In this document: positions 37,134 to 47,688 of the stretch, piece by piece
Numbering within the stretch: position 1 is the first letter of the stretch
How the letters are laid out: every line of letters begins with the position of its first letter
Assembly: GCA_947496705.1 (NCBI GenBank)
Contig: CANMDW010000016.1
Span: forward strand, 1-64,000
Length of the DNA: 64,000 bases
DNA from: an uncultured Aquimarina sp.
Lineage (GTDB): Bacteria; Bacteroidota; Bacteroidia; Flavobacteriales; Flavobacteriaceae
Direction: 5' to 3'
Position numbers and translations under genes: made by a program
The notes under the pieces: generated by a model
What the model was told of the DNA's origin: nothing
Databases searched by the model: none
Seen by the model: the letters and a program-made list of their open reading frames with translations, nothing else

Positions 37134-38382
37134 TAAGATTTGTCTATCACTACTGTTATTGGTTTATTGTGGTACTTATGCCCAGATGGATCAATATAGG
37201 TATAAAAGACTGTTGCCAGAGGTAACAGATACCTGGCATACGGTGACCTTACCCGATGAGGTGTTTGGTCATACAACACCAGATCTCTCAGATATTCGGG
37301 TTTTTGGGATCACCAGTGAAAAAGACACTATAGAAGCACCTTATTTGTTGCAATTAAAAACCGAAAAGGTGTCTCAGAAAACCATCCCTTTTACAATACT
37401 CAATACCACCCATAACCAGAAGGGATCGTATATCACCATGAGCGTCCCTACAAAACAGCCCATTAATCAGATACGTTTGGATTTTAAACAACCCAATTTT
37501 GATTGGAAGATCACTTTGGAAGGGAGCCAGGATCGTAACGAATGGTTTACCATTGCAGAAGACTATCGCATACTATCAATTAGAAATGAATTGACCAGTT
37601 ATCAATTTACCACAGTGCGATTTCCCGAAGCACAGTATCGCTATTTCAGGATATTGGTGAAACATAAGGATACAGAAAACCCAGTTTTACAATCTGCTCG
37701 ATTAAGGCAATATGAGATAAAGGAGGCCGACTATCGTGAGTATCCCGTAGTACATTTTAATATTAAGGAACAGAAGAATTCCAGAAGGACTACTATAGAA
37801 GCAGAACTTGAAACACCGGTTCCCGTAAGCTATCTGAAGATCGAGAGCGAAGATACCTTTGATTACTATCGCCCCATATCGATTCAATATGTGGAAGACA
37901 GCATTTACAGGCCGCATGGAGGTTGGGAACCAATTTATAGCAAGCTCGTCGAAGGTGTGCTTACTTCTATCGAAGATAATGTATTTAGATCTAATAGTGC
38001 TATAGTACAAAAATTCAGGATTTTTATTGATAACCATGACAACGAACCGCTTAAAATCAAGAAGGTGGTGATAAAGGGATATCAGCATTCGCTGGTTACG
38101 CGATTTACCAACCCTGCTGCATACTATCTTACTTATGGCAATGATAAGGTGGGAAAACCTTCATACGATCTCAACTATGTAGCTTCCAAAATTCCGGAAA
38201 CTATGACGGCTATATTACCCGGTGCAGAAGAATTTGTTGATCCTGAAGAATCAGCTGTTTCTGAGACTATCCCTACCCCATTGTTTACCAATAAGATCTG
38301 GCTATGGGCAGTGATGGGAATTATTATAGTGTTACTCGGAGGGTTTACCTTATCGATGATGAAAAAAAATAATACAGATTGA
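37120..38382 (+). CDS. DUF3999 family protein
   Basis: About 420 aa from ATG 37120, selected because it gives a signal peptide (NKNNKICLSLLLLVYCGTYAQ); alternative ATGs lie at 37108 and 37009 inside the upstream gene. Extracytoplasmic beta-rich DUF3999 region (YRYKRLLPEVTDTWHTVTLPDEVFG, FRILVKHKDTENPVLQSARL) and a single C-terminal helix (WLWAVMGIIIVLLGGFTLSMM). Likely acts with the DUF2339 protein in the envelope; role unknown. Confidence 0.86.
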   Translation: MNKNNKICLSLLLLVYCGTYAQMDQYRYKRLLPEVTDTWHTVTLPDEVFGHTTPDLSDIRVFGITSEKDTIEAPYLLQLKTEKVSQKTIPFTILNTTHNQKGSYITMSVPTKQPINQIRLDFKQPNFDWKITLEGSQDRNEWFTIAEDYRILSIRNELTSYQFTTVRFPEAQYRYFRILVKHKDTENPVLQSARLRQYEIKEADYREYPVVHFNIKEQKNSRRTTIEAELETPVPVSYLKIESEDTFDYYRPISIQYVEDSIYRPHGGWEPIYSKLVEGVLTSIEDNVFRSNSAIVQKFRIFIDNHDNEPLKIKKVVIKGYQHSLVTRFTNPAAYYLTYGNDKVGKPSYDLNYVASKIPETMTAILPGAEEFVDPEESAVSETIPTPLFTNKIWLWAVMGIIIVLLGGFTLSMMKKNNTD

Positions 38383-38450
38383 AACTATTGCTCTATCATA
38401 GCAAAGCTTCATCATTGTTAAACAAGCGAGAAAAAAAGATGATGTTATCA

Positions 38451-39938
38451 CTATTGCGCCCAGCTGGGTAAGATCCCAGAATTGATGCCCATTATAGGAA
38501 TGGCAATCAAATACATCAATAAGGTTACTAGAATTATACTAATCAGATTCAACCATAATCCGCACCTTGCCATTTGTTTAATTGAAATTTTATTGCTGGC
38601 AAAGATCACTGTATTGGTTCCTGTACCCGACGGCAACATAAAAGCAAAAGAACAGGCAAAAGTAGCAGGAATCATTAATAACATTGGATTCGTCTGCCCT
38701 GCAATAGCCATAGTCGCCAATACCGGTAAGAAAATATTGGCTGTGGCTGTATTCGAGTTGATTTCAGTAATAAAAATCATAAGTCCTACAATTACCAACA
38801 ATACCAATAGTATTGGATACGAACTTATAAATGATAAGCGCTCTCCTATCCATATAGCGAGCCCTGTTTCTTTAAATCCTTCTGCAATAGCATAACCCCC
38901 ACCAACAATCATGACCACTCCCCAGGGTACACTACTGGCTTGTTTCCAGCTTAAAATGGGCTTTCTTTTTTCACCAGGAATCATAAATAACAGCAATGCC
39001 GAAAACATGGCAACTGTGCTATCGTGCACATATGTTGCAACTCCCAATAGAGAGGCCCATCCCGGGATGACCATATCATCCAGAACAAGATCTTTTCTGA
39101 AGACCCATCCCAATGCAGTTAAAACAAAGACAAATAATACTCTCTTTTCTGAAGCAGTCATCTTTCCTAACGCTTTTAATTCTTTGTCTATAATTTCTTT
39201 CCCTTCAGCAAATTCACCACTGATTCTAAAGTACTTTGTAATATAAATCCAGATGATCGGGATAAATATGATCACAATAGGCACCCCAACTTTGAGCCAT
39301 GCAAAAAAACTGATCTCTGGTGCCAGGGGAAACATTTTTTCCATAATCCCAGAAAACACCAGATTTACCGGGGTGCCTATCAGGGTAGCTGTACCACCTA
39401 CACTGGCTGCATATGCAATAGCGAGCATCAATGCAGTACCAAAAGAATTTGATTTTTCATGAGTACTTTCTTCCTTAGTAATAATGGCCAGTGCTATAGG
39501 CAGCATTAATAGGGTAACTGCAACATTAGCAATCCACATAGAGAGAAGTGCTGTGGCAATCATAAAACTCACAATAATTTTTTTTCTGCTCGTTCCTATT
39601 TTATTAATGATTAATAGTGCAATTCTTTTATGAAGATTTTGGGCTTCAATCGCCTTCGCAATAAAAAAACCAGCCAATAACATAAGGACATAATTGTGTC
39701 CATAATTTTCTGCGGTTGCTGATGCAGTTAGAATTCCTAACATAGGAAAGAATACTAAGGGTGCGAAAGCCGTAACATAGATAGGAATAGCCTCGGTAAT
39801 CCACCAGATAGCCATTAATAGGGTTACTGCAGCCGCTTTCATAGCCTCGGGACTTAATCCTTCTGGGGCAGGTAGCGATATCATTAGAATAAATACTACT
39901 AATCCTGATATTAATCCAAGTGTTTTTGATGATAGCAT
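38451..39938 (-). CDS. SLC13/DASS family anion symporter
   Basis: 495 aa, about twelve membrane segments. DASS features: AIWWITEAIPIYVTAFAPLVFFPMLG near the start and the SNT motif region EINSNTATANIFLPVLATMA, ATFACSFAFMLPSGTGTNTVIF. Sodium-coupled uptake of dicarboxylates, sulfate or phosphate. Being 8 bp after a PhoD-like phosphatase gene, phosphate (or the organic anion released) is a reasonable guess. Confidence 0.88.
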   Translation of the reverse strand: MLSSKTLGLISGLVVFILMISLPAPEGLSPEAMKAAAVTLLMAIWWITEAIPIYVTAFAPLVFFPMLGILTASATAENYGHNYVLMLLAGFFIAKAIEAQNLHKRIALLIINKIGTSRKKIIVSFMIATALLSMWIANVAVTLLMLPIALAIITKEESTHEKSNSFGTALMLAIAYAASVGGTATLIGTPVNLVFSGIMEKMFPLAPEISFFAWLKVGVPIVIIFIPIIWIYITKYFRISGEFAEGKEIIDKELKALGKMTASEKRVLFVFVLTALGWVFRKDLVLDDMVIPGWASLLGVATYVHDSTVAMFSALLLFMIPGEKRKPILSWKQASSVPWGVVMIVGGGYAIAEGFKETGLAIWIGERLSFISSYPILLVLLVIVGLMIFITEINSNTATANIFLPVLATMAIAGQTNPMLLMIPATFACSFAFMLPSGTGTNTVIFASNKISIKQMARCGLWLNLISIILVTLLMYLIAIPIMGINSGILPSWAQ

Positions 39939-39946
39939 AGTCGTTA

Positions 39947-41323
39947 TTATTTTAGTACATCAATCACAGATTGACAAAATTTGTAGGTAATAGGGTTCCC
40001 TTTATGGTTCAAAACAACTTCATTGTTCTTATTTTTTGCAGTCCAGATAAAACAAATATCCTCTTTACCATTGTCTACAACTTCTACGATTCCGTATTGT
40101 CCTGATATAGCACTATAGCCATGAGAGTAGGGTCCTCCCTTATAAGAGGGTTTTTGATCCAATGGCCCGGCTTGAAATACCGGTATAGGTGCTCCACCTT
40201 TATCTGCATAATCGCTATTGGCACCATCATCAATAGCCACCATATGAGCATCTCCCGATATAATACTAATCGGAATCTGATGTTTTTTAATAAAATTGGA
40301 AAGCTCTTTGCGTTCTTCGGGATATCCGCCCCAATCATCGTCTTCATCACACTCATAATTGGGGCCGCCGGGATGATTTATAAAGGGGATTCCCGAGACC
40401 CATATCACTACCTGATTTGTGTTTTTTGCATCGAGTAATTCTTTTTTAAACCAGTCTAGATGCTCCTTATTTCCAAAATTAGAACCTTGCTTTGTTTTTT
40501 GACATGTCGTATCATATTCAGGAGGCGATTTTTCTGATCGCAGATCAGTAAGTAAAAAACGTACACGGCCAATTATAAAAGATTGAGATAATGGCATCCT
40601 GGGGTTTTCAAAAACTGTAGGATAAGAAGGTACGTAACGCCGATACGCTTCTTTTGCCTGCTCTTTGCAAACTGTGTTCTTAGAACTATTACCATCTCCA
40701 AAATCGTGATCGTCCCAGATGTAGGCGATCGGTATATGGCTGTACAAATCTGCTTGTGTTTTACTATTCAAGACCTTTGTGATGTTCTCGGCATATTGTG
40801 TATCACAGTTTTTGTTTACATCGCCATAATGCAGATCCCCGGTAATGATATAGAGTAAAGGCTCCTCATTTTTGATTGTAGTATATATGTTGCTTTCAGA
40901 GCCTGTTCTTCCGCAGGAAGCAAAAGCTATTTTGTAGGAGAATGGAACGGTATTCAGGGTTTTAAATCGTCCATGAGTGGTAGTATCCAAAGTTTTCCCG
41001 TTTTTAAAATGGTAATAATAGTTGGTATTAGGTTCTAGATTCTTAATGCTAAAGGATCCAAAATAGTGCTCGGATTCTTTGATCAACTTTATCCTGGAAG
41101 CAATTGCCTTGCTAAAATCGACTGAATCGTTACTCACCAATACTTGGGCCTTTGTTGCTGCAGAAAATCTGGCGGTGATCTTTATAGATGTTGAAGTCAC
41201 ACCGCCAGACCAGAAATTGAGAACTTTTACATTCGTTTCAGAAACTGTATCGGGAACAGGTTGCTTTTGTTTGCATTGAAAAAATAACAAGGCACAAAAG
41301 ATGGCTCTATACAATAAGTTCAT
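39947..41323 (-). CDS. PhoD-like alkaline phosphatase/phosphodiesterase lipoprotein
   Basis: 458 aa. Lipoprotein signal (NLLYRAIFCALLFFQC). N-terminal Fn/Ig-like domain, then a metallophosphatase: SCGRTGSESNIY, ITGDLHYGD, YIWDDHDFGDGNS, LTDLRSEKS, WVSGIPFINH, ISGDAHMVAIDDG. Calcium/iron-dependent phosphoester hydrolase anchored in an outer compartment. Middle gene of a three-gene operon (9 bp after the TonB receptor, 8 bp before SLC13). Confidence 0.9.
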   Translation of the reverse strand: MNLLYRAIFCALLFFQCKQKQPVPDTVSETNVKVLNFWSGGVTSTSIKITARFSAATKAQVLVSNDSVDFSKAIASRIKLIKESEHYFGSFSIKNLEPNTNYYYHFKNGKTLDTTTHGRFKTLNTVPFSYKIAFASCGRTGSESNIYTTIKNEEPLLYIITGDLHYGDVNKNCDTQYAENITKVLNSKTQADLYSHIPIAYIWDDHDFGDGNSSKNTVCKEQAKEAYRRYVPSYPTVFENPRMPLSQSFIIGRVRFLLTDLRSEKSPPEYDTTCQKTKQGSNFGNKEHLDWFKKELLDAKNTNQVVIWVSGIPFINHPGGPNYECDEDDDWGGYPEERKELSNFIKKHQIPISIISGDAHMVAIDDGANSDYADKGGAPIPVFQAGPLDQKPSYKGGPYSHGYSAISGQYGIVEVVDNGKEDICFIWTAKNKNNEVVLNHKGNPITYKFCQSVIDVLK

Positions 41324-41332
41324 TTGGTATTC

Positions 41333-44107
41333 TTATAAATTAAATTTAACACCAAATCGATACCAGGGGGAGTAATATTCCTGAAATATTGGTCGGGAAC
41401 GATCCCCTTGATACTGTCGTACGGGCGAATTGTTGAGGTTGATGGCTTCACCAAATACCGTAAAGCTCTTACTGATTTTATAGGATAGTGAAAGATCCAG
41501 CTGCAATCGGTCATCAAACACCGTATCGTCATCTGCATCTGATGCCAATTCCTGGATGTAGCTTCCGTTATAGTTCCATGCAATGCGCCCTTGAAACTTC
41601 CCTTTATTATAGGCCAGTGCCACATTAAAAAGGTGATCGGCTTGTCCTGGCAGGGTAATTTCTTCTTCAGTAAGAGTATCGGCTTCATCCCCACGTGGCA
41701 CATCAATCGAAGAATTGGTAAACGTATAATTGGCATAGATCCCCAAACCACTCCATACACCAGGCAAGAAGGTGAAATTCTGCTGCCAGTTAAACTCTAA
41801 TCCCCATAGAGTAGCAGGATTACCATTAATAGGCGTTTCGATAGTAAATCCATCAAATTCACCACCTTGCCTTCTTTGTACAGTAGTATAAATAAAATCA
41901 TCAATGCTTTTATAGAAGAAACCACCAGAGATGATTCCTACATTTTTAAAATAATGTTCCCCCAAAATATCTACATTCAACGAACTGGTAGGTTCGAGTA
42001 AAGGATTTCCTTCTGCTATTTCCTGATCCTGTTGATTAATGGTTCTCGATGGCACCAAGCCATCAAAATTTGGTCGTGCATAGGTCCAGGTAAGAGCAGC
42101 TCTCACATTGGTATAGCGGTCAAAATCATATTTGAACTGTAGGTTAGGCAAAAAGAAATCATAGTCGTTGGTGCCTTCTACAAGAGTTACCGCAAGAGGA
42201 TCGGTATCACTAAATATTAATTGATTGGCTCGATAGTCAACATCGGTTCTTTCATATCGTACTCCAGCCAGCACCATCAATTTATCAAATTGTACTTTTG
42301 ACATCAGGTAGGCTGCCAGTACTTTTTCGGTAGCATTATAAAAAGGCCCTGCACTTTCTTCTACAGAATCATCGGTTTCTTCTTCGAGTACGTTTCCGGT
42401 TCTTACCCTGTCTCTGAAACCTCTTATCAGATCAGGATCTGCAAAAAGACCATTGTTATACCGATTTCTCAAAAAGTCATCATCACTGAAACCTCCCAGT
42501 ACGTCATTTAATGTAAATGCATCTCCCGCATTGATAAAATCATCACCATAGACCTGTACATTATTGATACGTTCTTTCTCTTTATCACGGTATTTGAAAC
42601 CGGTTTTTATATACGCATCGTTATCACCCAGGGTATAGGGAATGGTGATATTGAATTTTCCTGTGATGTTTCTGTCATTTCTGATCCTGTCGGTAAGTTC
42701 GATACCGTCAAAATTATACTGGTTATAGTTAAAACGATCGGCATCATTGGTCACGGTAAACAGTGGGAAATCGACATCATTTCTATTAATGGTAAAGTCA
42801 AAAACTTCAGAATGGGCAAAACCAACATCAATACGATCCAATTCATCTTCACTGGCTTCAGAATACGCAGCTTCATAATTCAGGGTCACGTTTCCGATAG
42901 TATGTTCTCCTCCGGCATTGATACTCCAGATTTGTTGTGCCTGTTCCCGGTCTTTCAGATCATTTTCTATGGCTCCTGCAGTAACAGTGTTGGCGTTGAG
43001 GTAGGTGCCTTTTCCCGGGCGGAAACGTAGTCGTCGACGAAACTCCTGATCAGAGTAATCATTATAAATTCCACGGATGTATACATTCGATGTCCCGCTA
43101 AATTTATAATCCAGAGTACTACTCATCCCTAATCGTCTTCTTCGGATCTCGTAATCCCGCAATTGTAACTGGTTGAGCACATATTCATCTCCATTACCAA
43201 AATCTTCCTGCTGGTAGATAGACTCATTGTTATCAGACCCCCGGTTACTCAAGGTGTTGGATGCGTTGAGTGCTATTCCAAATTTTCCGAAGCGCTCACT
43301 ATAGGATACCTGTACCTGGTAGTTCTCGGCATCATTCATCAAGGTGTTATATCCACCGGCAAGCGTTCCTGATATTCTTCGTTTCTCGGCACCGGCAGAT
43401 TTGGTGATCAAATTCACCGATCCCCCAATCGCATCACCATCCATATCGGGAGTCACCGATTTGGTCACTTCGATAGCAGCCAATTGGTCGATTGGGATCA
43501 CATCGAGTGCCACATACCTGAATTCTCCTTCGGGAGAAGGAATCTGCTCACCGTTGATACTAATATTGGTGAGGTTGGGCGAGGTACCCCGTATTTGTAC
43601 AAAACGTCCTTCTCCCTGATCTCTCTGTAAAGAAACCGATGGTACACGTTGTACGGCCTCTGCGGTATTCAGATCGGGAAAACGGCCGATCATATCGGCA
43701 GAAACAATACTTACGATGTTCTCTGCGGTACGTTGTTTGTTTAATGCTTTCCCCTGATCGGTAATTTGCATAACAATGGTCACTTCCTCCAATTCCTGAG
43801 GAGAGGAAGAACGTAGTTTCAGGTTTACTTCTGTATTTTCTCTGGTGGTTACTCCCACTTCTACATCGAGATCAGCATACCCCAGAAATGAAATGTTGAG
43901 GGTGTGATTTCCTTCAGCAATACTATTCAATTGAAAATTTCCATCAAAATCTGTAGAAACAGCCTTGTTCGTCCCTTTTATAAGCACTAAAGCCCCCGGG
44001 AGTGGTATTCCGGTTCCATCTGTGATTTTACCCGAAATAGTTCCTGTTTGTCCATAACTGTGTGTAGCAAACATCAAAATTGTAACAATCAATATTTTTT
44101 TTAACAT
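41333..44107 (-). CDS. TonB-dependent receptor with carboxypeptidase-like N-domain
   Basis: 924 aa. Signal peptide (MLKKILIVTILMFATHSYGQ), carboxypeptidase D-like domain (22-100, GTISGKITDGTGIPLPGALV), plug (NTAEAVQRVPSVSLQRDQGEGRFVQIRGTSPNL) and barrel ending YSPWYRFGVKFNL. No SusD partner. Genomic coupling to PhoD-like phosphatase and an anion permease suggests uptake of phosphorylated organic compounds through the outer membrane. Confidence 0.92.
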   Translation of the reverse strand: MLKKILIVTILMFATHSYGQTGTISGKITDGTGIPLPGALVLIKGTNKAVSTDFDGNFQLNSIAEGNHTLNISFLGYADLDVEVGVTTRENTEVNLKLRSSSPQELEEVTIVMQITDQGKALNKQRTAENIVSIVSADMIGRFPDLNTAEAVQRVPSVSLQRDQGEGRFVQIRGTSPNLTNISINGEQIPSPEGEFRYVALDVIPIDQLAAIEVTKSVTPDMDGDAIGGSVNLITKSAGAEKRRISGTLAGGYNTLMNDAENYQVQVSYSERFGKFGIALNASNTLSNRGSDNNESIYQQEDFGNGDEYVLNQLQLRDYEIRRRRLGMSSTLDYKFSGTSNVYIRGIYNDYSDQEFRRRLRFRPGKGTYLNANTVTAGAIENDLKDREQAQQIWSINAGGEHTIGNVTLNYEAAYSEASEDELDRIDVGFAHSEVFDFTINRNDVDFPLFTVTNDADRFNYNQYNFDGIELTDRIRNDRNITGKFNITIPYTLGDNDAYIKTGFKYRDKEKERINNVQVYGDDFINAGDAFTLNDVLGGFSDDDFLRNRYNNGLFADPDLIRGFRDRVRTGNVLEEETDDSVEESAGPFYNATEKVLAAYLMSKVQFDKLMVLAGVRYERTDVDYRANQLIFSDTDPLAVTLVEGTNDYDFFLPNLQFKYDFDRYTNVRAALTWTYARPNFDGLVPSRTINQQDQEIAEGNPLLEPTSSLNVDILGEHYFKNVGIISGGFFYKSIDDFIYTTVQRRQGGEFDGFTIETPINGNPATLWGLEFNWQQNFTFLPGVWSGLGIYANYTFTNSSIDVPRGDEADTLTEEEITLPGQADHLFNVALAYNKGKFQGRIAWNYNGSYIQELASDADDDTVFDDRLQLDLSLSYKISKSFTVFGEAINLNNSPVRQYQGDRSRPIFQEYYSPWYRFGVKFNL

Positions 44108-44424
44108 TTTTAAAGATAATTAACAAATTAGCATTACAATATTGAGGGTTTTACTGCACTTAGGAAATAGGATTTTTAATGAAAAAGATATGGTACAAAG
44201 TACCAGAGTATACACGTATTGTACTATAAAAGAGCAGTGTAAACGTTGTCTTCCTGTGCAAGAAGCTCACTATAGCATAATGTAAACTTAAAGGAAAACT
44301 TTTGGTTAAATGTTAAAACAATACTACTTTAGTGTTTTGTAACTTCTGAAAAAGAAAGGAAGAATGAGTTTGATATAGACAAGGGGGGACAAGCTCATAA
44401 ATGTATATTTTTCTTTTATACATC
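44108..44424. other. Divergent intergenic region, TonB receptor versus response regulator
   Basis: This 317-bp region must hold the promoters of the receptor operon (minus) and the response regulator (plus). It is AT-rich; I found no convincing paired promoter boxes, terminator or repeat. The divergent layout makes regulation of the receptor operon by the adjacent two-component system plausible. Confidence 0.5.
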
Positions 44425-45072
44425 ATGGAAAACAACATAAAAGTAATCATAGCAGATGATCATGCGGTAGTGAGAACAGGGATTAAGCTGATTCTTTCGG
44501 GCACTCCTGATATTCGCGTTGTAGATGAAGCTATCAGTGGTAATGTACTGCTGAAGAAATTAAAATCTGATACCGAAGTCGATGTTGTCATCCTTGATGT
44601 ACATATGCCGGGACGGGATGTGCTGGATGTATTAAAGGATATCCATGTACTGTATCCCAAGCTGCCGATACTTATTTTTACAATGTATGATGAGAGTCAA
44701 TATGCGTTGCGCTTGTTTAAAAATGGAGCCTGGGGATATATTAATAAGCAGGGAAGTCATGACGAAATTATAGAGGCAATCCGCACACTGCATGGTGGGA
44801 AGAAATATTATTCTAAAACTCAAACTGAATTGATCGCCAATACCCTTTTTGAAAGTGATAAAAAGACACCTCACGAAACATTAACCGATCGCGAATTCCA
44901 GATCCTGTGTATGATTTCTGAAGGGCTTCGCAATTCACAGATCGCCAAACGACTGAATGTGAGTAAAAACACCATCAGCAACCACCGTAACAGCATTCTC
45001 AAGAAAATGGATCTGGAAAACAATGTAGAAATTGCTCATTATGCGGTAAAGCATAAATTAACTCCGGTCTAA
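44425..45072 (+). CDS. NarL/LuxR-type response regulator
   Basis: About 215 aa from ATG 44425 (a frame extension to 44401 adds eight hydrophobic residues with no family match). Receiver domain: IIADDHAVVRTGIK, phospho-acceptor Asp in VVILDVHMPG (~57), LIFTMYDE and the conserved Lys in NKQGSHDEI. The C-terminal LuxR HTH is LTDREFQILCMISEGLRNSQIAKRLNVSKNTISNHR. Transcription factor pairing with the histidine kinase 93 bp downstream. Confidence 0.93.
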   Translation: MENNIKVIIADDHAVVRTGIKLILSGTPDIRVVDEAISGNVLLKKLKSDTEVDVVILDVHMPGRDVLDVLKDIHVLYPKLPILIFTMYDESQYALRLFKNGAWGYINKQGSHDEIIEAIRTLHGGKKYYSKTQTELIANTLFESDKKTPHETLTDREFQILCMISEGLRNSQIAKRLNVSKNTISNHRNSILKKMDLENNVEIAHYAVKHKLTPV

Positions 45073-45165
45073 GGCAATAAATACATGGATAAAAGATATG
45101 GGTACACTGTAGTTTAACTAAAGGGGAAGAACCCTTAGAATTCAATACCATTTTAGAAAACAAAT

Positions 45166-47466
45166 ATGAATACCCATCCGTTACAACTATATTTTTATAT
45201 CCTGCTGCTATCTTTCCTTTATAGCAGCTGTAGCAAGGAGGGAGACTCTAAAAGAGAAGTGGTTATCGACCAGGTGCAGTATTGTATTGCTTATGACAGC
45301 CTGGTCAATGCATCTATTTCTAAAGCTATTTCTGAAGGACATAGAACCTTGTCTGCAATGCCGGAAGATACTACCCATTGTACCAAAGCAGATATCCTTC
45401 AAAAACTGGGGGAAGCTAATTATTATCAAGGAAATTTTGATATTTCTATAGTACAGCTATCCAATGCTGCATTTCTTCATGACCAACAAGAGATGCCGCT
45501 CAAAAAGGCTTATGACCTGTATTTACTATCACAAAATTATCTGGATCAGGGCTATATAAATAAAGCAGAGCAGATTGCTTCTGATGCACTATCGGGATTA
45601 GAGGAGTTTAATGAAACTCTCGTATATGCCCGTTTATTAAATATCTTAGGAAAGTGTTATCGTCATACAGGTGATTTTGACGCTTCTTTAGAAATGTTCA
45701 ATAGCTCGCTGAATATAGCCGAAAAGATCAACGATCTACCCACCATTGGTATGAACCTGAACGAACTGGGTGTTCACTTTTACCAGAATGTGTTTTATGC
45801 AGAAGCTCTGGAGTATCATTTTAAAGCCTTGAAGATCTTTGAAAGCCAGCGGGAGGAGATAGATCTGATACATACTCATTATCATTTGGCCCGTGTATAC
45901 CAGCGGTTGGGAGAATACGATAAAAGTAAAATCTTATTGGAGGAAGCGCTGCAAAAAAGTAGCATGATTGGTGTTAAAAAAGAGACTTCAAACCTATTGA
46001 AGAGTCTGGGGAGTCGCAGCAAAGCTATGCAGAAGTATGAGGAAGCTCTTACTTTTTACGAACGAGCCCTGGTTATTGCCAAGGAAATCAATTTTAAGAT
46101 CGGGATTGGTAAAAACCTCAATAACATTGGTAATATTCTAAGCGCTCAAGGGGATTATAGTGAAGCTCAACATAGATTTACCGAAGCCCTGCAGGTGTAT
46201 GAATCGATCAACTATGTTAAAGGGATTTTGGAGTGTAAAGTAGACCTGGGGAAGCTATACCTGGATCGAAAATTATATGCACAGGCTGCAGCTACCTTCG
46301 AAGAGTGCTTTCCTTTATTAGAAAAAGGAGGCGATAACCACACCCTGGCAGAAAACCTCTTGTTTTTATCCAATGCCTATACCCTCGAGCAGGATTATAA
46401 AGCTGCATTACAGTATCAATCGTTATATAGTGAGCTTAGTCAGCAACTATTCAATAAGCAGAATAGCAAGCATATTGCCTTACAGGAGGTCACTTTTGAA
46501 ACCGAGAAAAAAGAAGGGGAGAACAGGCTGCTACGCGCAGAGAACGAGGTAAAAAGCCTGCAATTGTATAAAAAGAACAACCTAATCCTCACAACGGTGA
46601 TTGTATCTCTGCTATTTGCCATTATAGCCGTGGTGATCTATAGTCGTTTCTTACAGAAAAATAAACTCAATACCCAACTCACCAAATTAAACGACCAACT
46701 GGAGCAGGCCAACCAGCAACTGCACCGTGAAGTATCGAATAAAGACAAGTTTTTTGCCATCATCGCACACGAATTGCGAAACCCGCTATGGTGGTTCAGG
46801 AGTGTGACCAAAGTGCTGAGCGAGAAGTTTGACACTATGAGCAAAAAGAATTTAATGGATATCGCCTATGCATTGGATGAATCGGCGCAAAATGCATACC
46901 ACCTCACCGAGAACCTGCTACAGTGGTCCAAAAGCAAGCTTGGTCGTTTGGTATATCAACCTGTTGAGGTCGATATCCACGCATTGGTAGATACAAATTA
47001 TCATCTGTTTCAACTTCAGATCGACCAGAAACAGATCGAGGTACGTAATGAAGTAGCAGAGGAGGTATCTGTATTGGCCGATGCCCAGATGATGGAAACG
47101 GTGATTCGTAACCTGATCTCGAATGCCTTAAAGTATACCGGTGAGGGTGGTATGGTTACGATATCTTCAAAATATATGAAAGACAGCAGGCTGCAGATCA
47201 TCGTACAGGATACCGGTGATGGTATTAAAGAAAAACATCTGCAAAAAATCTTGGATAGCAATTATGAATTTTCGAACCACGAGGAGTCTGATAAGAAAAG
47301 CTCTGGTCTCGGGTTAAAGCTCTGCGTCGAGTTTATCAGGATGCATCATAGCAAGATCAGTATTCGTAATCGCAGGCAGGGCCTTCAGATCAAATTTGCC
47401 TTACCGATCTATGTACAGCAGGAGGCCACAACCCCAGAGGCCAAGGTGGTGGATGTGAATTCTTAA
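45166..47466 (+). CDS. TPR-containing sensor histidine kinase
   Basis: 766 aa. Lipoprotein-like N-terminus (lipobox LLSFLYSSC), periplasmic TPR array (~60-430: NILGKCYRHTGDFDASLEMF, LNNIGNILSAQGDYSEAQHRF), one membrane helix (~471-490), coiled coil, HisKA with His535 in FFAIIAHELRNPL and HATPase (RNLISNALKYTG, DTGDGIKE, SSGLGLKLCVEF). Senses an unknown periplasmic state and should phosphorylate the NarL-type regulator upstream. Confidence 0.92.
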   Translation: MNTHPLQLYFYILLLSFLYSSCSKEGDSKREVVIDQVQYCIAYDSLVNASISKAISEGHRTLSAMPEDTTHCTKADILQKLGEANYYQGNFDISIVQLSNAAFLHDQQEMPLKKAYDLYLLSQNYLDQGYINKAEQIASDALSGLEEFNETLVYARLLNILGKCYRHTGDFDASLEMFNSSLNIAEKINDLPTIGMNLNELGVHFYQNVFYAEALEYHFKALKIFESQREEIDLIHTHYHLARVYQRLGEYDKSKILLEEALQKSSMIGVKKETSNLLKSLGSRSKAMQKYEEALTFYERALVIAKEINFKIGIGKNLNNIGNILSAQGDYSEAQHRFTEALQVYESINYVKGILECKVDLGKLYLDRKLYAQAAATFEECFPLLEKGGDNHTLAENLLFLSNAYTLEQDYKAALQYQSLYSELSQQLFNKQNSKHIALQEVTFETEKKEGENRLLRAENEVKSLQLYKKNNLILTTVIVSLLFAIIAVVIYSRFLQKNKLNTQLTKLNDQLEQANQQLHREVSNKDKFFAIIAHELRNPLWWFRSVTKVLSEKFDTMSKKNLMDIAYALDESAQNAYHLTENLLQWSKSKLGRLVYQPVEVDIHALVDTNYHLFQLQIDQKQIEVRNEVAEEVSVLADAQMMETVIRNLISNALKYTGEGGMVTISSKYMKDSRLQIIVQDTGDGIKEKHLQKILDSNYEFSNHEESDKKSSGLGLKLCVEFIRMHHSKISIRNRRQGLQIKFALPIYVQQEATTPEAKVVDVNS

Positions 47467-47688
47467 AATTTCAGCCTTCTGTATTGAAATTTCAACATCG
47501 GGAGTTGAATTTTTAACCTCCCGAGTGAAACGACGGGCCTTTTTGGCCCTCCGACGAGCCTTTTTGACGAAAATTTGAGACAGCCGGGTAGAAATTTCAA
47601 CACACACCTTTAAAATTTTAACCCCAGGAGTTGAAATTTTGACTCCCTGACTTAAAATTTCAACCTCAAAAGCTGAAATTTTCACTTT
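47467..47688 (-). repeat. Degenerate 21-bp tandem repeat with an open minus-strand frame
   Basis: About eleven 21-bp units, rich in AAATTTC and GTTGAA, follow the histidine kinase stop. The minus strand is open from 47754 to 47401 and reads each unit as a heptapeptide of the type xVKISxP (KVKISAF, EVEILSQ, GVKISTP, GVKILKV, CVEISTR ... EVKNSTP, DVEISIQ, KAEILRI). Three central basic heptads (KKARRRAKKARR) keep the phase. Whether it is a gene is unclear; the frame runs antisense into the kinase 3' end. Confidence 0.6.
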
